This document shows, piece after piece, positions 28,330 to 38,727 of a stretch of 64,000 bases of DNA (its first letter is position 1; every line of letters starts with the position of its first letter). The position numbers and the translations under genes are program-made. A model generated the notes under the pieces. The model saw only the letters and a program-made list of their open reading frames with translations, had not been told where the DNA came from and ran no database searches. This stretch comes from Microbacterium sp. 2FI (GTDB lineage Bacteria; Actinomycetota; Actinomycetes; Actinomycetales; Microbacteriaceae): positions 62,001 through 126,000 of the forward strand of contig NZ_SCMR01000002.1 in NCBI RefSeq assembly GCF_005502885.1, written 5' to 3'.

Positions 28330-29395
28330 CGAACCTACGATCGACCGCGTCTACGCCGACGGCGTGGCGATGGTGCAGCTGCTCGGACCGCAGGACCGCC
28401 TTCTGCGCGTCGTCGAGCGCGAGCACCCCGGCGTGGACGTCCACGTCCGCGGCAACGAGATCACCCTCACGGGCGAAGCGGATGCCGTCGCAGCGGCGCG
28501 CACGCTGGTGGACGAGCTGCTCGCCATGACCAAGGCCGGGCACGATCTCGGTCCGGTCGATGTGTCGTCCTCGAGCCGCATCCTGCGCTCCGAGGGCGGC
28601 CCCCGCCCGTCGGAGGTGCTCGGCGAGGCGATCCTCTCGTCGCGCGGGAAGATCATCCGCCCGAAGACCCTCGGGCAGAAGGCCTACGTCGACGCGATCG
28701 AGGAGAGCACGATCGTCTTCGGCATCGGTCCGGCCGGTACCGGCAAGACCTACCTCGCGATGGCGAAGGCGGTGCAGGCGCTCCAGCGCAAGGAGGTCAG
28801 TCGGATCATCCTGACGCGTCCGGCCGTCGAGGCGGGCGAGCGGCTCGGCTTCCTCCCCGGGACCCTGACCGACAAGATCGATCCGTACCTGCGCCCTCTG
28901 TACGACGCGCTCAACGAGATGCTCGACCCCGAACTCGTTCCGAAGCTCATGGCGAGCGGCACGATCGAGGTCGCCCCTCTCGCGTACATGCGCGGCCGGA
29001 CGCTGAACGACTCGTTCGTCGTGCTGGACGAGGCCCAGAACACGACCCCCGAGCAGATGAAGATGTTCCTCACGCGCCTCGGCTTCGGCACCCGGATGGT
29101 CGTCACCGGCGACATCACCCAGGTGGACCTGCCGCAGGGCGCCTCGGGGCTGCGGCTCGTCACGCGTGTCCTGAACGAGATCGAAGACATCCACTTCGCG
29201 TATCTCACGAGCGCTGACGTCGTGCGCCACACGCTGGTCGGGCGCATCGTCGACGCCTACAGCGAGTACGACGAGCGACGCCTGTCGGCCCGTCGCGAGA
29301 GGGACGAGGCCTCCGAGTTCGCCAATCGTGCGGAACGCCGAGGCGGCCGCGCCTCGGGTCCCCATGACCACCTTCCCAAGCGAGGACGCTCATGA
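28322..29395 (+). CDS. phoH: PhoH-like ATPase
   Basis: 357 residues from the GTG at 28322, which lies within the end of the HIT gene; the frame extends further upstream only as an overlap shadow. An N-terminal KH-like segment (VDVHVRGNEITLTGEADAV) precedes the ATPase with Walker A GPAGTGKTYLAM and Walker B SFVVLDEAQNTTPEQ. PhoH proteins are linked to RNA metabolism and, through the constant neighbour ybeY, to ribosome maturation. The following ybeY start overlaps by 4 bases. Confidence 0.94.
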   Translation: MADEPTIDRVYADGVAMVQLLGPQDRLLRVVEREHPGVDVHVRGNEITLTGEADAVAAARTLVDELLAMTKAGHDLGPVDVSSSSRILRSEGGPRPSEVLGEAILSSRGKIIRPKTLGQKAYVDAIEESTIVFGIGPAGTGKTYLAMAKAVQALQRKEVSRIILTRPAVEAGERLGFLPGTLTDKIDPYLRPLYDALNEMLDPELVPKLMASGTIEVAPLAYMRGRTLNDSFVVLDEAQNTTPEQMKMFLTRLGFGTRMVVTGDITQVDLPQGASGLRLVTRVLNEIEDIHFAYLTSADVVRHTLVGRIVDAYSEYDERRLSARRERDEASEFANRAERRGGRASGPHDHLPKRGRS

Positions 29396-29859
29396 CGATC
29401 GAGATCAGCAACGAGTCCGGCATCGCGGTCGACGAGACCGTGCTCCTGCGCCTGATGGAGTACAACCTCGCCGAGCTGCACGTGAGCGCCGACGCCGACG
29501 TGGCGATCCTCCTGGTCGACGAAGGCGCCATGGAGTCGCTGCATGTGCAGTGGATGGACGAGCCCGGACCGACCGATGTGCTGAGCTTCCCGATGGACGA
29601 GCTGCGTCCGGGCACCGAGGACATGCCGACCCCTGCCGGACTGCTCGGCGACATCGTGCTGTGCCCGCAGGTCGCCGAGGCGCAGGCGGTCGCGGCGAAG
29701 CACTCCAGCATGGACGAGCTCGTCATGCTCACCACGCACGGACTCCTGCACCTCCTGGGCTTCGACCACGCCGAGCCCGAGGAGGAGCGTGAGATGTTCG
29801 GACTCCAGCGCGAGCTGATCTCAGGCTTCCAGTCTTCGGAGCGTCGTAGACGCGCATGA
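29392..29859 (+). CDS. ybeY: Endoribonuclease YbeY
   Basis: 155 residues. YbeY is a zinc-dependent endoribonuclease for 16S rRNA 3' end maturation and ribosome quality control. The zinc motif HxxxHxxxxxH is present as THGLLHLLGFDH near residues 118-129, followed by EEEREMFGLQ. The gene overlaps both neighbours by 4 bases (ATGA), so phoH, ybeY and the CBS protein are translated from one message. Confidence 0.96.
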   Translation: MTIEISNESGIAVDETVLLRLMEYNLAELHVSADADVAILLVDEGAMESLHVQWMDEPGPTDVLSFPMDELRPGTEDMPTPAGLLGDIVLCPQVAEAQAVAAKHSSMDELVMLTTHGLLHLLGFDHAEPEEEREMFGLQRELISGFQSSERRRRA

Positions 29860-31217
29860 CCGCCGCCTTCCTCCTCGTCGTCGCGGCGCTGCTGCTCGGA
29901 TTCGGGGCGCTCATGGTCGCCATCGATGCAGCCCTGACGGTGACTTCGCGAGCCGATCTCGCCGAGCTCTCCGCAGGCGGCCGCAACGCGAAATCACTCG
30001 ATCGGATCGCAGCCGACCCCGAGGCCCATGCCAATGCCGTGATCTTCATCCGCGTGCTCGCCGAGACGACGGCTGCCGTGCTGGTCACCGTCGCATTCAC
30101 GATCCTGTTCGAGAGCATCTGGTGGGCGATGCTCGCCGCTGCGGTGCTGATGACCGGCGTCTCGTACGTCGTCGTCGGCGCAAGCCCGCGCACGATCGGC
30201 CGTCAGCACGCGAAGGGACTCCTTCGGGGTGCGGCGCCCGTGGTTCGGGGTGTCCGCATCATCCTCGGACCACTCGCGCACGGACTCGTAGCGCTCGGCA
30301 CGCGGATCACACCGGGCGCACGCGGCACGTCCTTCGCATCGGAGGAGCAGCTGCTCAGCATCATCGACGAGGCCGCCGAGAACGCGCTCATCGAACAGGA
30401 CGACCGCGCCCTCATCCACTCGGTGTTCGACTTCACCGAGACCTTCGTGCGGGCGGTGATGGTCCCGCGCACCGACATGGTGACGGTCGACGCCTCGGCG
30501 TCCACGCGCGAGGCCATGGCGATCTTCCTCGACAAGGGCGTCTCGCGGGTGCCGATCGTCGACGACGACGCCGACGACGTCGTCGGGGTGCTCTACCTAA
30601 AGGATCTGGTCCAGTTCGGATTCCGCGATGAAGCCGGCTGGCGCGACGCTCCGATCAGCCGCATCGCGCGACCGGCCATCTTCGTTCCCGAGTCCATGAA
30701 GGCCGAGACGCTGCTGCAGCAGATGAAGCGCGACGCCGTGCACGTGTGCCTCGTCATCGACGAGTACGGCGGCGTGTCGGGGCTGGTCACGCTCGAGGAC
30801 CTCATCGAGGAGCTTGTGGGCGAGATCGCCGACGAGTACGACCCGCGCGCCGACGAGGTGACCGAGCTCGCGCCGGGTCACTACCGCGTCAGCTCGCGAC
30901 TGGGCCTCGACGAGGTGGGCGACCTCTTCGGCATCGACGTCGAGGACGAGGACGTGGACTCGATCGGCGGCCTGCTCGGAAAGGCTCTCGGGCGCATCCC
31001 GCAGCCGGGATCCACGGCCGAGTTCGCCGGACTCGTGATGACCGGGGGCGCCTCGCTCGGCCGTGGCCGGGGGATCGCGACCGTGTTCGTCGAGCGCGGC
31101 GAGGGCGTCGAGTCGGCCGACGCGGCATTCAGCCGTGCACCGCGCACCGGCGAGATCAGGGTGGTGACGCCTCGCACCGGCGAGACGCGCGCCACGAAGA
31201 AGGGGGAGCGGTCATGA
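29856..31217 (+). CDS. Hemolysin-family CNNM/CBS-pair membrane protein (CorC/HlyC type)
   Basis: 453 residues. Four hydrophobic segments in the first 150 residues form the DUF21/CNNM membrane domain, followed by two CBS domains (MVPRTDMVTVDASASTREAM near 200 and VPESMKAETLLQQMK near 270) and the CorC_HlyC domain with RVSSRLGLDEVGDLFGI. Such proteins are linked to magnesium or cobalt efflux. The tail after residue 410 is an Arg/Thr-rich extension with the tripeptide repeat RTGE. The ATGA overlap with era at 31214-31217 continues the operon. Confidence 0.92.
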   Translation: MTAAFLLVVAALLLGFGALMVAIDAALTVTSRADLAELSAGGRNAKSLDRIAADPEAHANAVIFIRVLAETTAAVLVTVAFTILFESIWWAMLAAAVLMTGVSYVVVGASPRTIGRQHAKGLLRGAAPVVRGVRIILGPLAHGLVALGTRITPGARGTSFASEEQLLSIIDEAAENALIEQDDRALIHSVFDFTETFVRAVMVPRTDMVTVDASASTREAMAIFLDKGVSRVPIVDDDADDVVGVLYLKDLVQFGFRDEAGWRDAPISRIARPAIFVPESMKAETLLQQMKRDAVHVCLVIDEYGGVSGLVTLEDLIEELVGEIADEYDPRADEVTELAPGHYRVSSRLGLDEVGDLFGIDVEDEDVDSIGGLLGKALGRIPQPGSTAEFAGLVMTGGASLGRGRGIATVFVERGEGVESADAAFSRAPRTGEIRVVTPRTGETRATKKGERS

Positions 31218-32128
31218 CGTCGCACGCATCCGAGAACATCGACGCAAGATCGGGGTTCGTGACCTTCGTCGGCCGCCCCAATGTCGGCAAGTCGACCCTT
31301 ACGAACGCCTTGGTGGGCGAGAAGGTCGCGATCACGAGCGACAAGCCGCAGACCACGCGGCGCGCGATCCGCGGCATCCTGAATCGGCCAGCGGGCCAGC
31401 TGGTGATCGTCGACACGCCCGGCCTCCACAAGCCGCGCACCCTCCTCGGCGAGCGGCTGAACAGTCTCGTCGAGCAGGTGCTCGGGGACGTCGACGTGAT
31501 CGGCTTCTGCGTGCCTGCGACCGAGAAGGTCGGCCCCGGCGATCGGCGCATCGCCGAGTCCCTCGACGGGTATTCGCGTGCTCGCAAGGTCGCGATCGTC
31601 ACCAAGACGGATGCGGCGAGCCGCGATCAGATCACCGAGCGCCTCCTCGAGGTAGACGGGCTCCGCGACGACTGGGCGGCCGTCATCCCGCTCTCGGCGC
31701 TCACGCGCGACCAGCTCGACGTACTCACCGATGAACTGCTGGGAATGATGCCCCGCGGACCCGCCCTGTATCCCGAGGGCATCGTCACGGATGAGTCGAC
31801 CGAGGACCGGATCGCCGAGATCATCCGAGAAGCGGCGCTCGACGGCGTCCGCGACGAACTGCCCCACTCCATCGCCGTGATGGTCCAGGAGATCCGAGAT
31901 CGCGAGAACAGCGATCTCACCGACGTCTTCGCCGACATCGTCGTCGAGCGCGACAGCCAGAAGGCGATCATCATCGGCCACAAGGGATCACGCCTTCGCG
32001 ATGTCGGAGCCCGCGCTCGCTCCGGGATCGAGCCGCTGCTCGGATCGCGCGTCTTCCTCTCCCTCCACGTGCGCGTCGCGAAGGAGTGGCAGCGCGATCC
32101 GAAGCAGCTGGGGCGGCTGGGCTTCTGA
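31214..32128 (+). CDS. era: GTPase Era
   Basis: 304 residues from the ATG at 31214. Era binds the 3' end of 16S rRNA and is essential for 30S assembly. G1 GRPNVGKST, the TRRAIRGIL switch I region, G3 DTPGLHKP, G4 TKTD and the C-terminal KH domain (IIGHKGSRLRDVGARARSGIEPLLGSRVFLSLHV, residues about 255-288) are all visible. The run phoH-ybeY-CBS protein-era is a conserved ribosome-maturation cluster. Its stop directly abuts the convergent lipoprotein stop (TGATCA). Confidence 0.97.
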   Translation: MTSHASENIDARSGFVTFVGRPNVGKSTLTNALVGEKVAITSDKPQTTRRAIRGILNRPAGQLVIVDTPGLHKPRTLLGERLNSLVEQVLGDVDVIGFCVPATEKVGPGDRRIAESLDGYSRARKVAIVTKTDAASRDQITERLLEVDGLRDDWAAVIPLSALTRDQLDVLTDELLGMMPRGPALYPEGIVTDESTEDRIAEIIREAALDGVRDELPHSIAVMVQEIRDRENSDLTDVFADIVVERDSQKAIIIGHKGSRLRDVGARARSGIEPLLGSRVFLSLHVRVAKEWQRDPKQLGRLGF

Positions 32129-32758
32129 TCAGCCGTCGAGGCTGCGCAGCGCCGAGCGGATTATCACGACGCCCGGCCCATAGTCGTCGTCGGCGGCATC
32201 CTGCCAGGTGCCGTCGTCCCACACGACGTCCACCCACAGCCAGCCGTCGTCGGGGTAGGACCCGAGGTACGCGTCGCCGAGCAGATCGGGAAGGGCCTCC
32301 TGGATCTCGAGGAGCTCGGACTCCTCGCCCTCGCCGGGCTCGCCGCCGGTGGGGTCGGGCGCCATCATCGGGTCGTAGAGGGCGAGCATGATCGGCGGCT
32401 GGGTGACGGTGAACTCCTCGCCGTCGAAGGTGCCCTGCAGCGCGTATGCGCCCCACGTCGTCTCCTCCGACGATTCGGCGCCCTCGACCCCGTCCCACGA
32501 CCAGCCGTTCAGCGGGATGCCCGAGCACTGCGGCGGGTACGACTCGGCGATCGCACCGAGGCAGAGCTCAACGGCGCCGGAGACGTCCATGACCGTGCCC
32601 TGCGCCATCACCTCCCCCTCCGGTGGAGCGGGCCAGAGCGATCCGAGCGACGCGCCGTCGGGCGCGTCGGATGCCACGGAGGTGGCGCAGCCGGAAAGGG
32701 CGATGACGAGGACTGCCCCCGCAGCGAGTGCGGCGATGGGTCGACGATGACGGTTCAT
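32129..32758 (-). CDS. Lipoprotein of unknown function
   Basis: 209 residues. A signal peptide with the lipobox LSGC (Cys24) shows lipid anchoring outside the membrane. The mature part is acidic and rich in Trp, Pro and Gly, including WSWDGVEGAE, GEGEESELLEIQEALPDLLGD and WLWVDVVWDDGTW; I recognise no family. It is a single gene convergent with era and divergent from leuA, and could sense or bind a ligand, but nothing shows which. Confidence 0.82.
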   Translation of the reverse strand: MNRHRRPIAALAAGAVLVIALSGCATSVASDAPDGASLGSLWPAPPEGEVMAQGTVMDVSGAVELCLGAIAESYPPQCSGIPLNGWSWDGVEGAESSEETTWGAYALQGTFDGEEFTVTQPPIMLALYDPMMAPDPTGGEPGEGEESELLEIQEALPDLLGDAYLGSYPDDGWLWVDVVWDDGTWQDAADDDYGPGVVIIRSALRSLDG

Positions 32759-32826
32759 ACCCCGAGAGTGTCCGGGGTCGAGGTATCGTCTCGGGGGTTC
32801 TCAAGGCGACGCTGTTCGTCGCGAGG

Positions 32827-32862
32827 TTCGCACCGGTGGAGCCGCGGGTGTACCCTGGGCGC
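32827..32862 (+). promoter_or_regulatory. Promoter for the leuA leader
   Basis: TACCCT at 32851-32856 is exactly 6 bases before the leader-peptide ATG; TTCGCA at 32827-32832, 18 bases upstream, is a 4-of-6 match to a -35 element. Transcription would begin at or next to the ATG, giving a leaderless leader peptide. Confidence 0.6.
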
Positions 32863-32916
32863 ATGCGTGCAGGCTCGCTGCTTCTCCTTAGCTGCCGCGA
32901 CGAGGCCTCGATCTAG
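32863..32916 (+). CDS. leuA leader peptide (four consecutive Leu codons)
   Basis: A 17-residue open frame, MRAGSLLLLSCRDEASI, ending in TAG. The run CTG CTT CTC CTT codes for four leucines in a row and uses CTT twice, a codon rare in this GC-rich DNA. That is the hallmark of a translation-coupled attenuator: slow decoding at low leucyl-tRNA should stall the ribosome. Its 3' half overlaps a long hairpin and leuA starts 59 bases further on. The peptide probably has no function of its own. Confidence 0.8.
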   Translation: MRAGSLLLLSCRDEASI

Positions 32917-32950
32917 GGCCATCCTCGTCGCGGAGCTTGTCGTCGGCCCT
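32890..32950 (+). promoter_or_regulatory. leuA attenuator-like RNA structures
   Basis: An 11-bp perfect stem (32895-32905 with 32923-32933) extends by AGCT on each side across one bulged base to 32890-32937. Its 5' arm lies in the last codons of the leader peptide, just after the Leu run. A competing stem AGGGCC/GGCCCT pairs 32915-32920 with 32945-32950. A ribosome stalled on the leucines would sit immediately before, or partly over, the first arm and favour the alternative. No T-run follows, so the main hairpin could act on transcription or on translation. Confidence 0.7.
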
Positions 32951-32957
32951 CACCTGA

Positions 32958-34736
<1,779 letters not shown>

Positions 34737-34739
34737 ACG

Positions 34740-35378
34740 CTACGCGCGCTCAGCCGCGGAGACCTCTCTGCGGCTGAGCAGCGCCGCGGCGAGGAAGCAC
34801 AGGGCGCCCAGGAACGTGCCGAGGTTCGCCCACATCATGTCGACCGGATCGCCTGTGGACGGCATGACGTAGGCGCCGATCGCGGAGATGCCGAAGAACA
34901 CCGAGCCCGCCATGTTGAGCCAGGTGCATCGCCACGTCCGGGCGTGCGGGTCCCACAGGCCTTCCCGCTCAGTCGTGGCGACCACGGCGAGCGAACTCGC
35001 CACGAGGAAGCAGATCGATCCCCAGGCATCGGGAAGCCAGCCGCCCATGCCGGGCAGCTCGGGCTGCAGTGCGGCCACGAGCGCGGCGATCGTGCTGAGG
35101 TTGAACAGCAGGGTTCCGGCGAACTGCACGGCCGCGGACCACCAGTCAGAGCGATCGGCTCGTGTCGAACCGAGGCGCGGGGGTCGACGACCGCTCAACG
35201 CCAGTTGGATGAACGCGGCGAGCGTGAAGAACACAGCCCCCGCCACGAAGGTGGCGTTCGTCGCGACCAGGCCGACGGCGTCCGCGTACCACGGCAGAGA
35301 ACCTGCCGCGAAGAACGTCGACCCGATCGCGAATCCCCACGCTTCACGTCGGAGGCGGATGCTGGGAGGAGACGGCAT
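34740..35378 (-). CDS. Multi-pass membrane protein, YrhK-like repeats
   Basis: 212 residues with about six hydrophobic segments arranged as three similar helix pairs. Each begins with an aromatic/Gly pattern such as AWGFAIGSTFFAAGSL, AAVQFAGTLLFNLSTI and TWLNMAGSVFFGISAI. This resembles YrhK-domain proteins, whose role is unknown. TAGTCT lies 6 bases upstream of the ATG (35385-35390 on the plus strand). The stop lies 4 bases from the leuA stop, so the two transcripts collide with no terminator between. Confidence 0.8.
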   Translation of the reverse strand: MPSPPSIRLRREAWGFAIGSTFFAAGSLPWYADAVGLVATNATFVAGAVFFTLAAFIQLALSGRRPPRLGSTRADRSDWWSAAVQFAGTLLFNLSTIAALVAALQPELPGMGGWLPDAWGSICFLVASSLAVVATTEREGLWDPHARTWRCTWLNMAGSVFFGISAIGAYVMPSTGDPVDMMWANLGTFLGALCFLAAALLSRREVSAAERA

Positions 35379-35412
35379 GCGGTCAGACTAGAGGCCCGAT
35401 AGCGTGTCGGCC
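35379..35412. promoter_or_regulatory. Divergent promoter between YrhK-like gene and glutamate decarboxylase gene
   Basis: Minus-strand TAGTCT (35385-35390) and plus-strand TAGCGT (35400-35405) are only 9 bases apart and serve opposite genes, each 6-7 bases from its start codon. A GTG at 35404 falls inside the second hexamer, so the decarboxylase ATG at 35413 is the likely start. Confidence 0.55.
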
Positions 35413-36837
35413 ATGACGACCACTCCGCACACGCCTCGCCGGCACGACCCGGCACACGCTTTCACCGGGATCGGCGATCAGAACCAGCTGAATCCGCTGT
35501 TCGCCCGCATCGGCGAGGCGACGGACTTTCCGCTCAACACCCTGCCGCCCGGCGAATCGCTCCCCGAGACCGCGTACCAGATCGTCCACGACGAGGCGAT
35601 GCTCGACGGCAACTCGCGTCTCAATCTCGCCACCTTCGTCGGCACCTGGATGGATCCGCAGGCGAATCAGCTCTACAGCGAGACCGCCGACAAGAACATG
35701 ATCGACAAGGACGAGTATCCGCAGACGGCCGCGATCGAGACGCGCTGCTGGAAAATGCTCGCATCGCTGTGGAACGCGCCCGACGCCGAGAAGGCCGTCG
35801 GGACGTCGACGATCGGCTCGTCCGAAGCATGCATGCTCGGCGGTCTCGCCCTCAAACGGCGTTGGCAGCACTCCCGTCGGTCCGCAGGCCTTTCGACCGA
35901 TCGCCCCAACCTGGTGCTATCGAGCGCGGTCCAGGTGTGCTGGGAGAAGTTCTGCAACTACTGGGACGTCGAGGCTCGGTACGTCCCGATCTCGCGTGAG
36001 CACGGATGCCTCGACGGCTTCGAGCTCGAGAAGTACGTCGACGAGAACACCATCGGCGTCGTCGCCATCATGGGCGTCACCTACACCGGCGTGTACGAGC
36101 CGGTCGCGAAGATCGCCGCTGCGCTGGATCGCATCGAGGCCGAGACCGGGCTCGACATTCCGATCCACGTGGACGGAGCATCGGGGGCGATGATCGCGCC
36201 GTTCCTCCAGCCCGACCTGGAATGGGACTTCCGCCTCGAGCGCGTGGCATCCATCAGCACCTCGGCCCACAAGTACGGGCTCGTCTACCCGGGACTCGGG
36301 TGGGTGGTCTGGCGCACGACGGGCGACCTTCCGAGCGACCTCGTCTTCGACGTGACCTACCTCGGCGGCCACATGCCGACGTTCGCGCTGAACTTCTCGC
36401 GTCCAGGTGCGCAGGTGCTGCTCCAGTACTACCTGTTCCTCCGGCTCGGCTGGGACGGCTACTACCGCGTGCAGAAGGCATCGCAGGACGTGGCCGTCTT
36501 CCTCGCCCGGGCGATCGGGGAGATGCCCGCCTTCGATCTGTGGAACGACGGCACTGACATCCCGGTCTTCGCGTGGCGACTGACCGAGGGATACACGCAG
36601 AAGTGGAACCTCTACCACCTCTCGGAGCGGCTGCGCCTCAAGGGGTGGCTGATCCCGGCCTACCCCATGCCCGACGACCTCACAGACGTCGTGGTGCAGC
36701 GCATCGTGGTGCGCAACGGACTCAGTCGCAATCTCGCGGAGAGCCTGCTCGCCGACATCGAGGAAGCGGTCGCGTATCTCGATGCGCTCGAATCGCCCAT
36801 GCCGACAGAAGGACTGGTATCGACCTTCACGCACTGA
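35413..36837 (+). CDS. gadB: Glutamate decarboxylase
   Basis: 474 residues from the ATG at 35413. A PLP enzyme converting glutamate to GABA while consuming a proton, usually for acid resistance. Family signatures: LNLATFVGTWMDPQA, STIGSSEACMLGGLALKRRW, IHVDGASG, and the PLP lysine at about residue 287 in STSAHKYGLVYPG. The C-terminus ends STFTH, close to the plug sequence described in other Gad enzymes. No GABA antiporter gene adjoins, so whether it supports an acid-resistance cycle is unknown. Confidence 0.94.
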   Translation: MTTTPHTPRRHDPAHAFTGIGDQNQLNPLFARIGEATDFPLNTLPPGESLPETAYQIVHDEAMLDGNSRLNLATFVGTWMDPQANQLYSETADKNMIDKDEYPQTAAIETRCWKMLASLWNAPDAEKAVGTSTIGSSEACMLGGLALKRRWQHSRRSAGLSTDRPNLVLSSAVQVCWEKFCNYWDVEARYVPISREHGCLDGFELEKYVDENTIGVVAIMGVTYTGVYEPVAKIAAALDRIEAETGLDIPIHVDGASGAMIAPFLQPDLEWDFRLERVASISTSAHKYGLVYPGLGWVVWRTTGDLPSDLVFDVTYLGGHMPTFALNFSRPGAQVLLQYYLFLRLGWDGYYRVQKASQDVAVFLARAIGEMPAFDLWNDGTDIPVFAWRLTEGYTQKWNLYHLSERLRLKGWLIPAYPMPDDLTDVVVQRIVVRNGLSRNLAESLLADIEEAVAYLDALESPMPTEGLVSTFTH

Positions 36838-36840
36838 CTC

Positions 36841-37527
36841 TCACTGCTTGACGATCGGGATCGCCGAGGTCTCGACCGCGACCTTGCGGCGATAGAGCGC
36901 CCGCTGCTCCGGCAGCGAGATGTCGAAGATCACGGCGAGCAGGCGGAACACCGTGGTGACCGCCACGCCGATGATCGCCGAGACGACGAGGTCGGCGCCG
37001 AAGGCGTGTACGACAGCGAGGGTGAGGCAGCCGGCGCCGGCGGCGACGGCGTAGAGCGAGCCGACGTGCATGATCGCGACCGGCAGGCCCATGATCATGT
37101 CGCGCAGGATGCCGCCGCCGACCGCCGCGCACACCCCCACGAAGACTGCGGGAACCAGGGGCAGGCCGAGGGCGAGTGCCTTCGACGTGCCGAATGCACC
37201 GAACATGCCGATCACGAGCGCATCGAGTCCGACGATGACGGCGTTGAGGCGCTGGAAGACGCCGGCCAGCAGCATCCCGAACAGCGCCGCCCCCGTCGCC
37301 GTGAGGAGGTACCAGTTGCTCTGAAGCGTGGTGGGGGTGACATTGAGGAGCAGGTCGCGGATGAGCCCGCCGCCCATTCCGACGACCACCCCGATGATCG
37401 CGACGCCGAGCAGATCGAGCCTGCGCTGACCACGGAACCCGGAGGCGAACAGGGCACCCTGGATGCCGCCGAGTCCGACGGCGATGAGGTCCGCCCACAG
37501 GGGGATCACGAAGATCGGCTCGTCCAC
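36841..37527 (-). CDS. TRIC-like cation channel / UPF0126 membrane protein
   Basis: 228 residues from the GTG at 37527, which follows a GGAGGG site; upstream codons in the same frame give a basic non-family extension and are rejected. Two repeats of three helices each contain the family glycine motif: GVVVGMGGGLIRDLLL and GVCAAVGGGILRDMIMG. Bacterial members have been shown to be trimeric cation channels; older annotation calls them glycine transporters. It ends the minus-strand unit that begins with the MarR gene, 20 bases after the preceding stop. Confidence 0.9.
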   Translation of the reverse strand: MDEPIFVIPLWADLIAVGLGGIQGALFASGFRGQRRLDLLGVAIIGVVVGMGGGLIRDLLLNVTPTTLQSNWYLLTATGAALFGMLLAGVFQRLNAVIVGLDALVIGMFGAFGTSKALALGLPLVPAVFVGVCAAVGGGILRDMIMGLPVAIMHVGSLYAVAAGAGCLTLAVVHAFGADLVVSAIIGVAVTTVFRLLAVIFDISLPEQRALYRRKVAVETSAIPIVKQ

Positions 37528-37547
37528 CCCTCCATTGTCGGGGCGGG

Positions 37548-38180
37548 TCAGGGGATGTGCGTGCGCACCGCCGAGAGGAACCCCTCGAGATCGTCGACCC
37601 ACAGGCGGACGGCGTCGAATTCGACGACATCGTCGCCGAACCGGGCGGTCAGCGGGTGCTCGAGCCGAATGAGCACATTGGCCTCGTTCTGAGTGCGCAG
37701 CGCCAGCGTGCGACCGTGCTCTTCATCGCGCACGCGCGGCGCCTTCTCGGTCACATCCCGTGATGGCTCGACCGACTCGACGACATCCCACGACAGGTCG
37801 ATGTCGACATCGGCCCCGTAGCGGGCGCGGATCCCGTCGGGCCCGACGGCATGCGGGCGCGTGAGGAAGCTGAGCAGAAGGCCCAGCATCCACGTGACTC
37901 CCCAGATGCCGAGCGCCAGAAGCGGGATGCGCACCCACGGCCACGGGTGCACGATGAGGTCGATCACCGGGATCTCGATCGCCGACAGCACGATGAAGAC
38001 GACGAGGATCGTGAGGATGGGGGAGTGGTACGTGAACGCGTCCGCACCGTGGGGAACCCGCGGGCGGCGGAAGCCCCAGCGGTACAGGCTCTTCCAGATC
38101 CCGACTTCGGCACGCCACGCGGCGCGGGCGAGGCGCGCGACCGTCGTGCCGACGTGGCGGGGCGTGGTCTCGACAGTCAT
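37548..38180 (-). CDS. Two-helix membrane protein of unknown function
   Basis: 210 residues. A basic, Trp-containing N-terminus precedes two hydrophobic helices (about 55-75 and 85-107), then a soluble C-terminal domain of alternating beta-like segments (GPDGIRARYGADVDIDLSWDVVESVEP, ALRTQNEANVLIRLEHP) that could be a PH-like domain; this is inference. The ATG overlaps the MarR stop (ATGA at 38177-38180), so it is co-translated with the regulator and may be under its control or part of the same response. Confidence 0.82.
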   Translation of the reverse strand: MTVETTPRHVGTTVARLARAAWRAEVGIWKSLYRWGFRRPRVPHGADAFTYHSPILTILVVFIVLSAIEIPVIDLIVHPWPWVRIPLLALGIWGVTWMLGLLLSFLTRPHAVGPDGIRARYGADVDIDLSWDVVESVEPSRDVTEKAPRVRDEEHGRTLALRTQNEANVLIRLEHPLTARFGDDVVEFDAVRLWVDDLEGFLSAVRTHIP

Positions 38181-38629
38181 TCGGCTCGTGCCGCCTCGTG
38201 CTCGGCGATCAGCCGCTCGAGGTTGGCTCGGATGGCCTCGAGCCCGCGGATCGTGGTCGCTACGGTCGCCTCGTCGAGGCCGGCGAGCAGATCGGATCCG
38301 AGCGCCGTGTGCTCTGCGTTCATCGTCTCCATGATCGACAGCCCGCGCTCAGTGAGATGGACGTGCACCGCACGGCGATCGGTCGGATGCGGCTCGCGGC
38401 GTGCGAGGTCGGTCGCCTCGAGACCGTCGACGAGCGCCGTGACGTTGCGGGGCGTGACCGCGAGAGCCTCGGCGAGCTGCACCTGGGTCGCCGGGCCGCC
38501 GTGGAAGAGCACCCACATCAGGTGGGTGCGGGCCGTGGTCAGCCCCCGGCGGTCGAGCTCGCGGTCCTGGTCTGCTTGGAGCGTGTGCGTCACCGACAGC
38601 AGCAGGTCGAGGATGTTTGATTCCGACAT
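38177..38629 (-). CDS. MarR family transcriptional regulator
   Basis: 150 residues from the ATG at 38629; an ATG at 38641 overlaps the promoter and is less likely. The winged-helix region reads TQVQLAEALAVTPRNVTALVDGLEATDLARREPHPTDRRAVHVHLTERG (residues about 49-97), with the characteristic DRR of the wing. Such dimers usually repress their own operon and lose DNA binding when a small aromatic ligand is present. It heads a three-gene unit with a membrane protein and a TRIC-like channel. Confidence 0.9.
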   Translation of the reverse strand: MSESNILDLLLSVTHTLQADQDRELDRRGLTTARTHLMWVLFHGGPATQVQLAEALAVTPRNVTALVDGLEATDLARREPHPTDRRAVHVHLTERGLSIMETMNAEHTALGSDLLAGLDEATVATTIRGLEAIRANLERLIAEHEAARAE

Positions 38630-38636
38630 AGTGAAC

Positions 38637-38664
38637 AGCATACATTGTGTCTAAACTGCGCCAA
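38637..38664 (-). promoter_or_regulatory. Promoter of the MarR operon
   Basis: On the minus strand TTGGCG (38659-38664) and TATGCT (38637-38642) are 16 bases apart. The ATG at 38629 lies 7 bases after the -10, giving a leaderless message. The spacer contains the AT-rich word TAGACACAATG, a possible self-operator. Confidence 0.6.
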
Positions 38665-38727
38665 ACCCCTGGCGCGTGCTCGGGCGCGGCAGCCCCGTCC
38701 CGGGCGCACGCCGACGATAATTGAGGG

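Noticed and set aside
32728..32916. A 62-residue version of the leuA leader starting at 32728
   Set aside because: It runs through the lipoprotein start region and the proposed promoter. Only the last 17 codons fit the -10 spacing and the leader-peptide logic.
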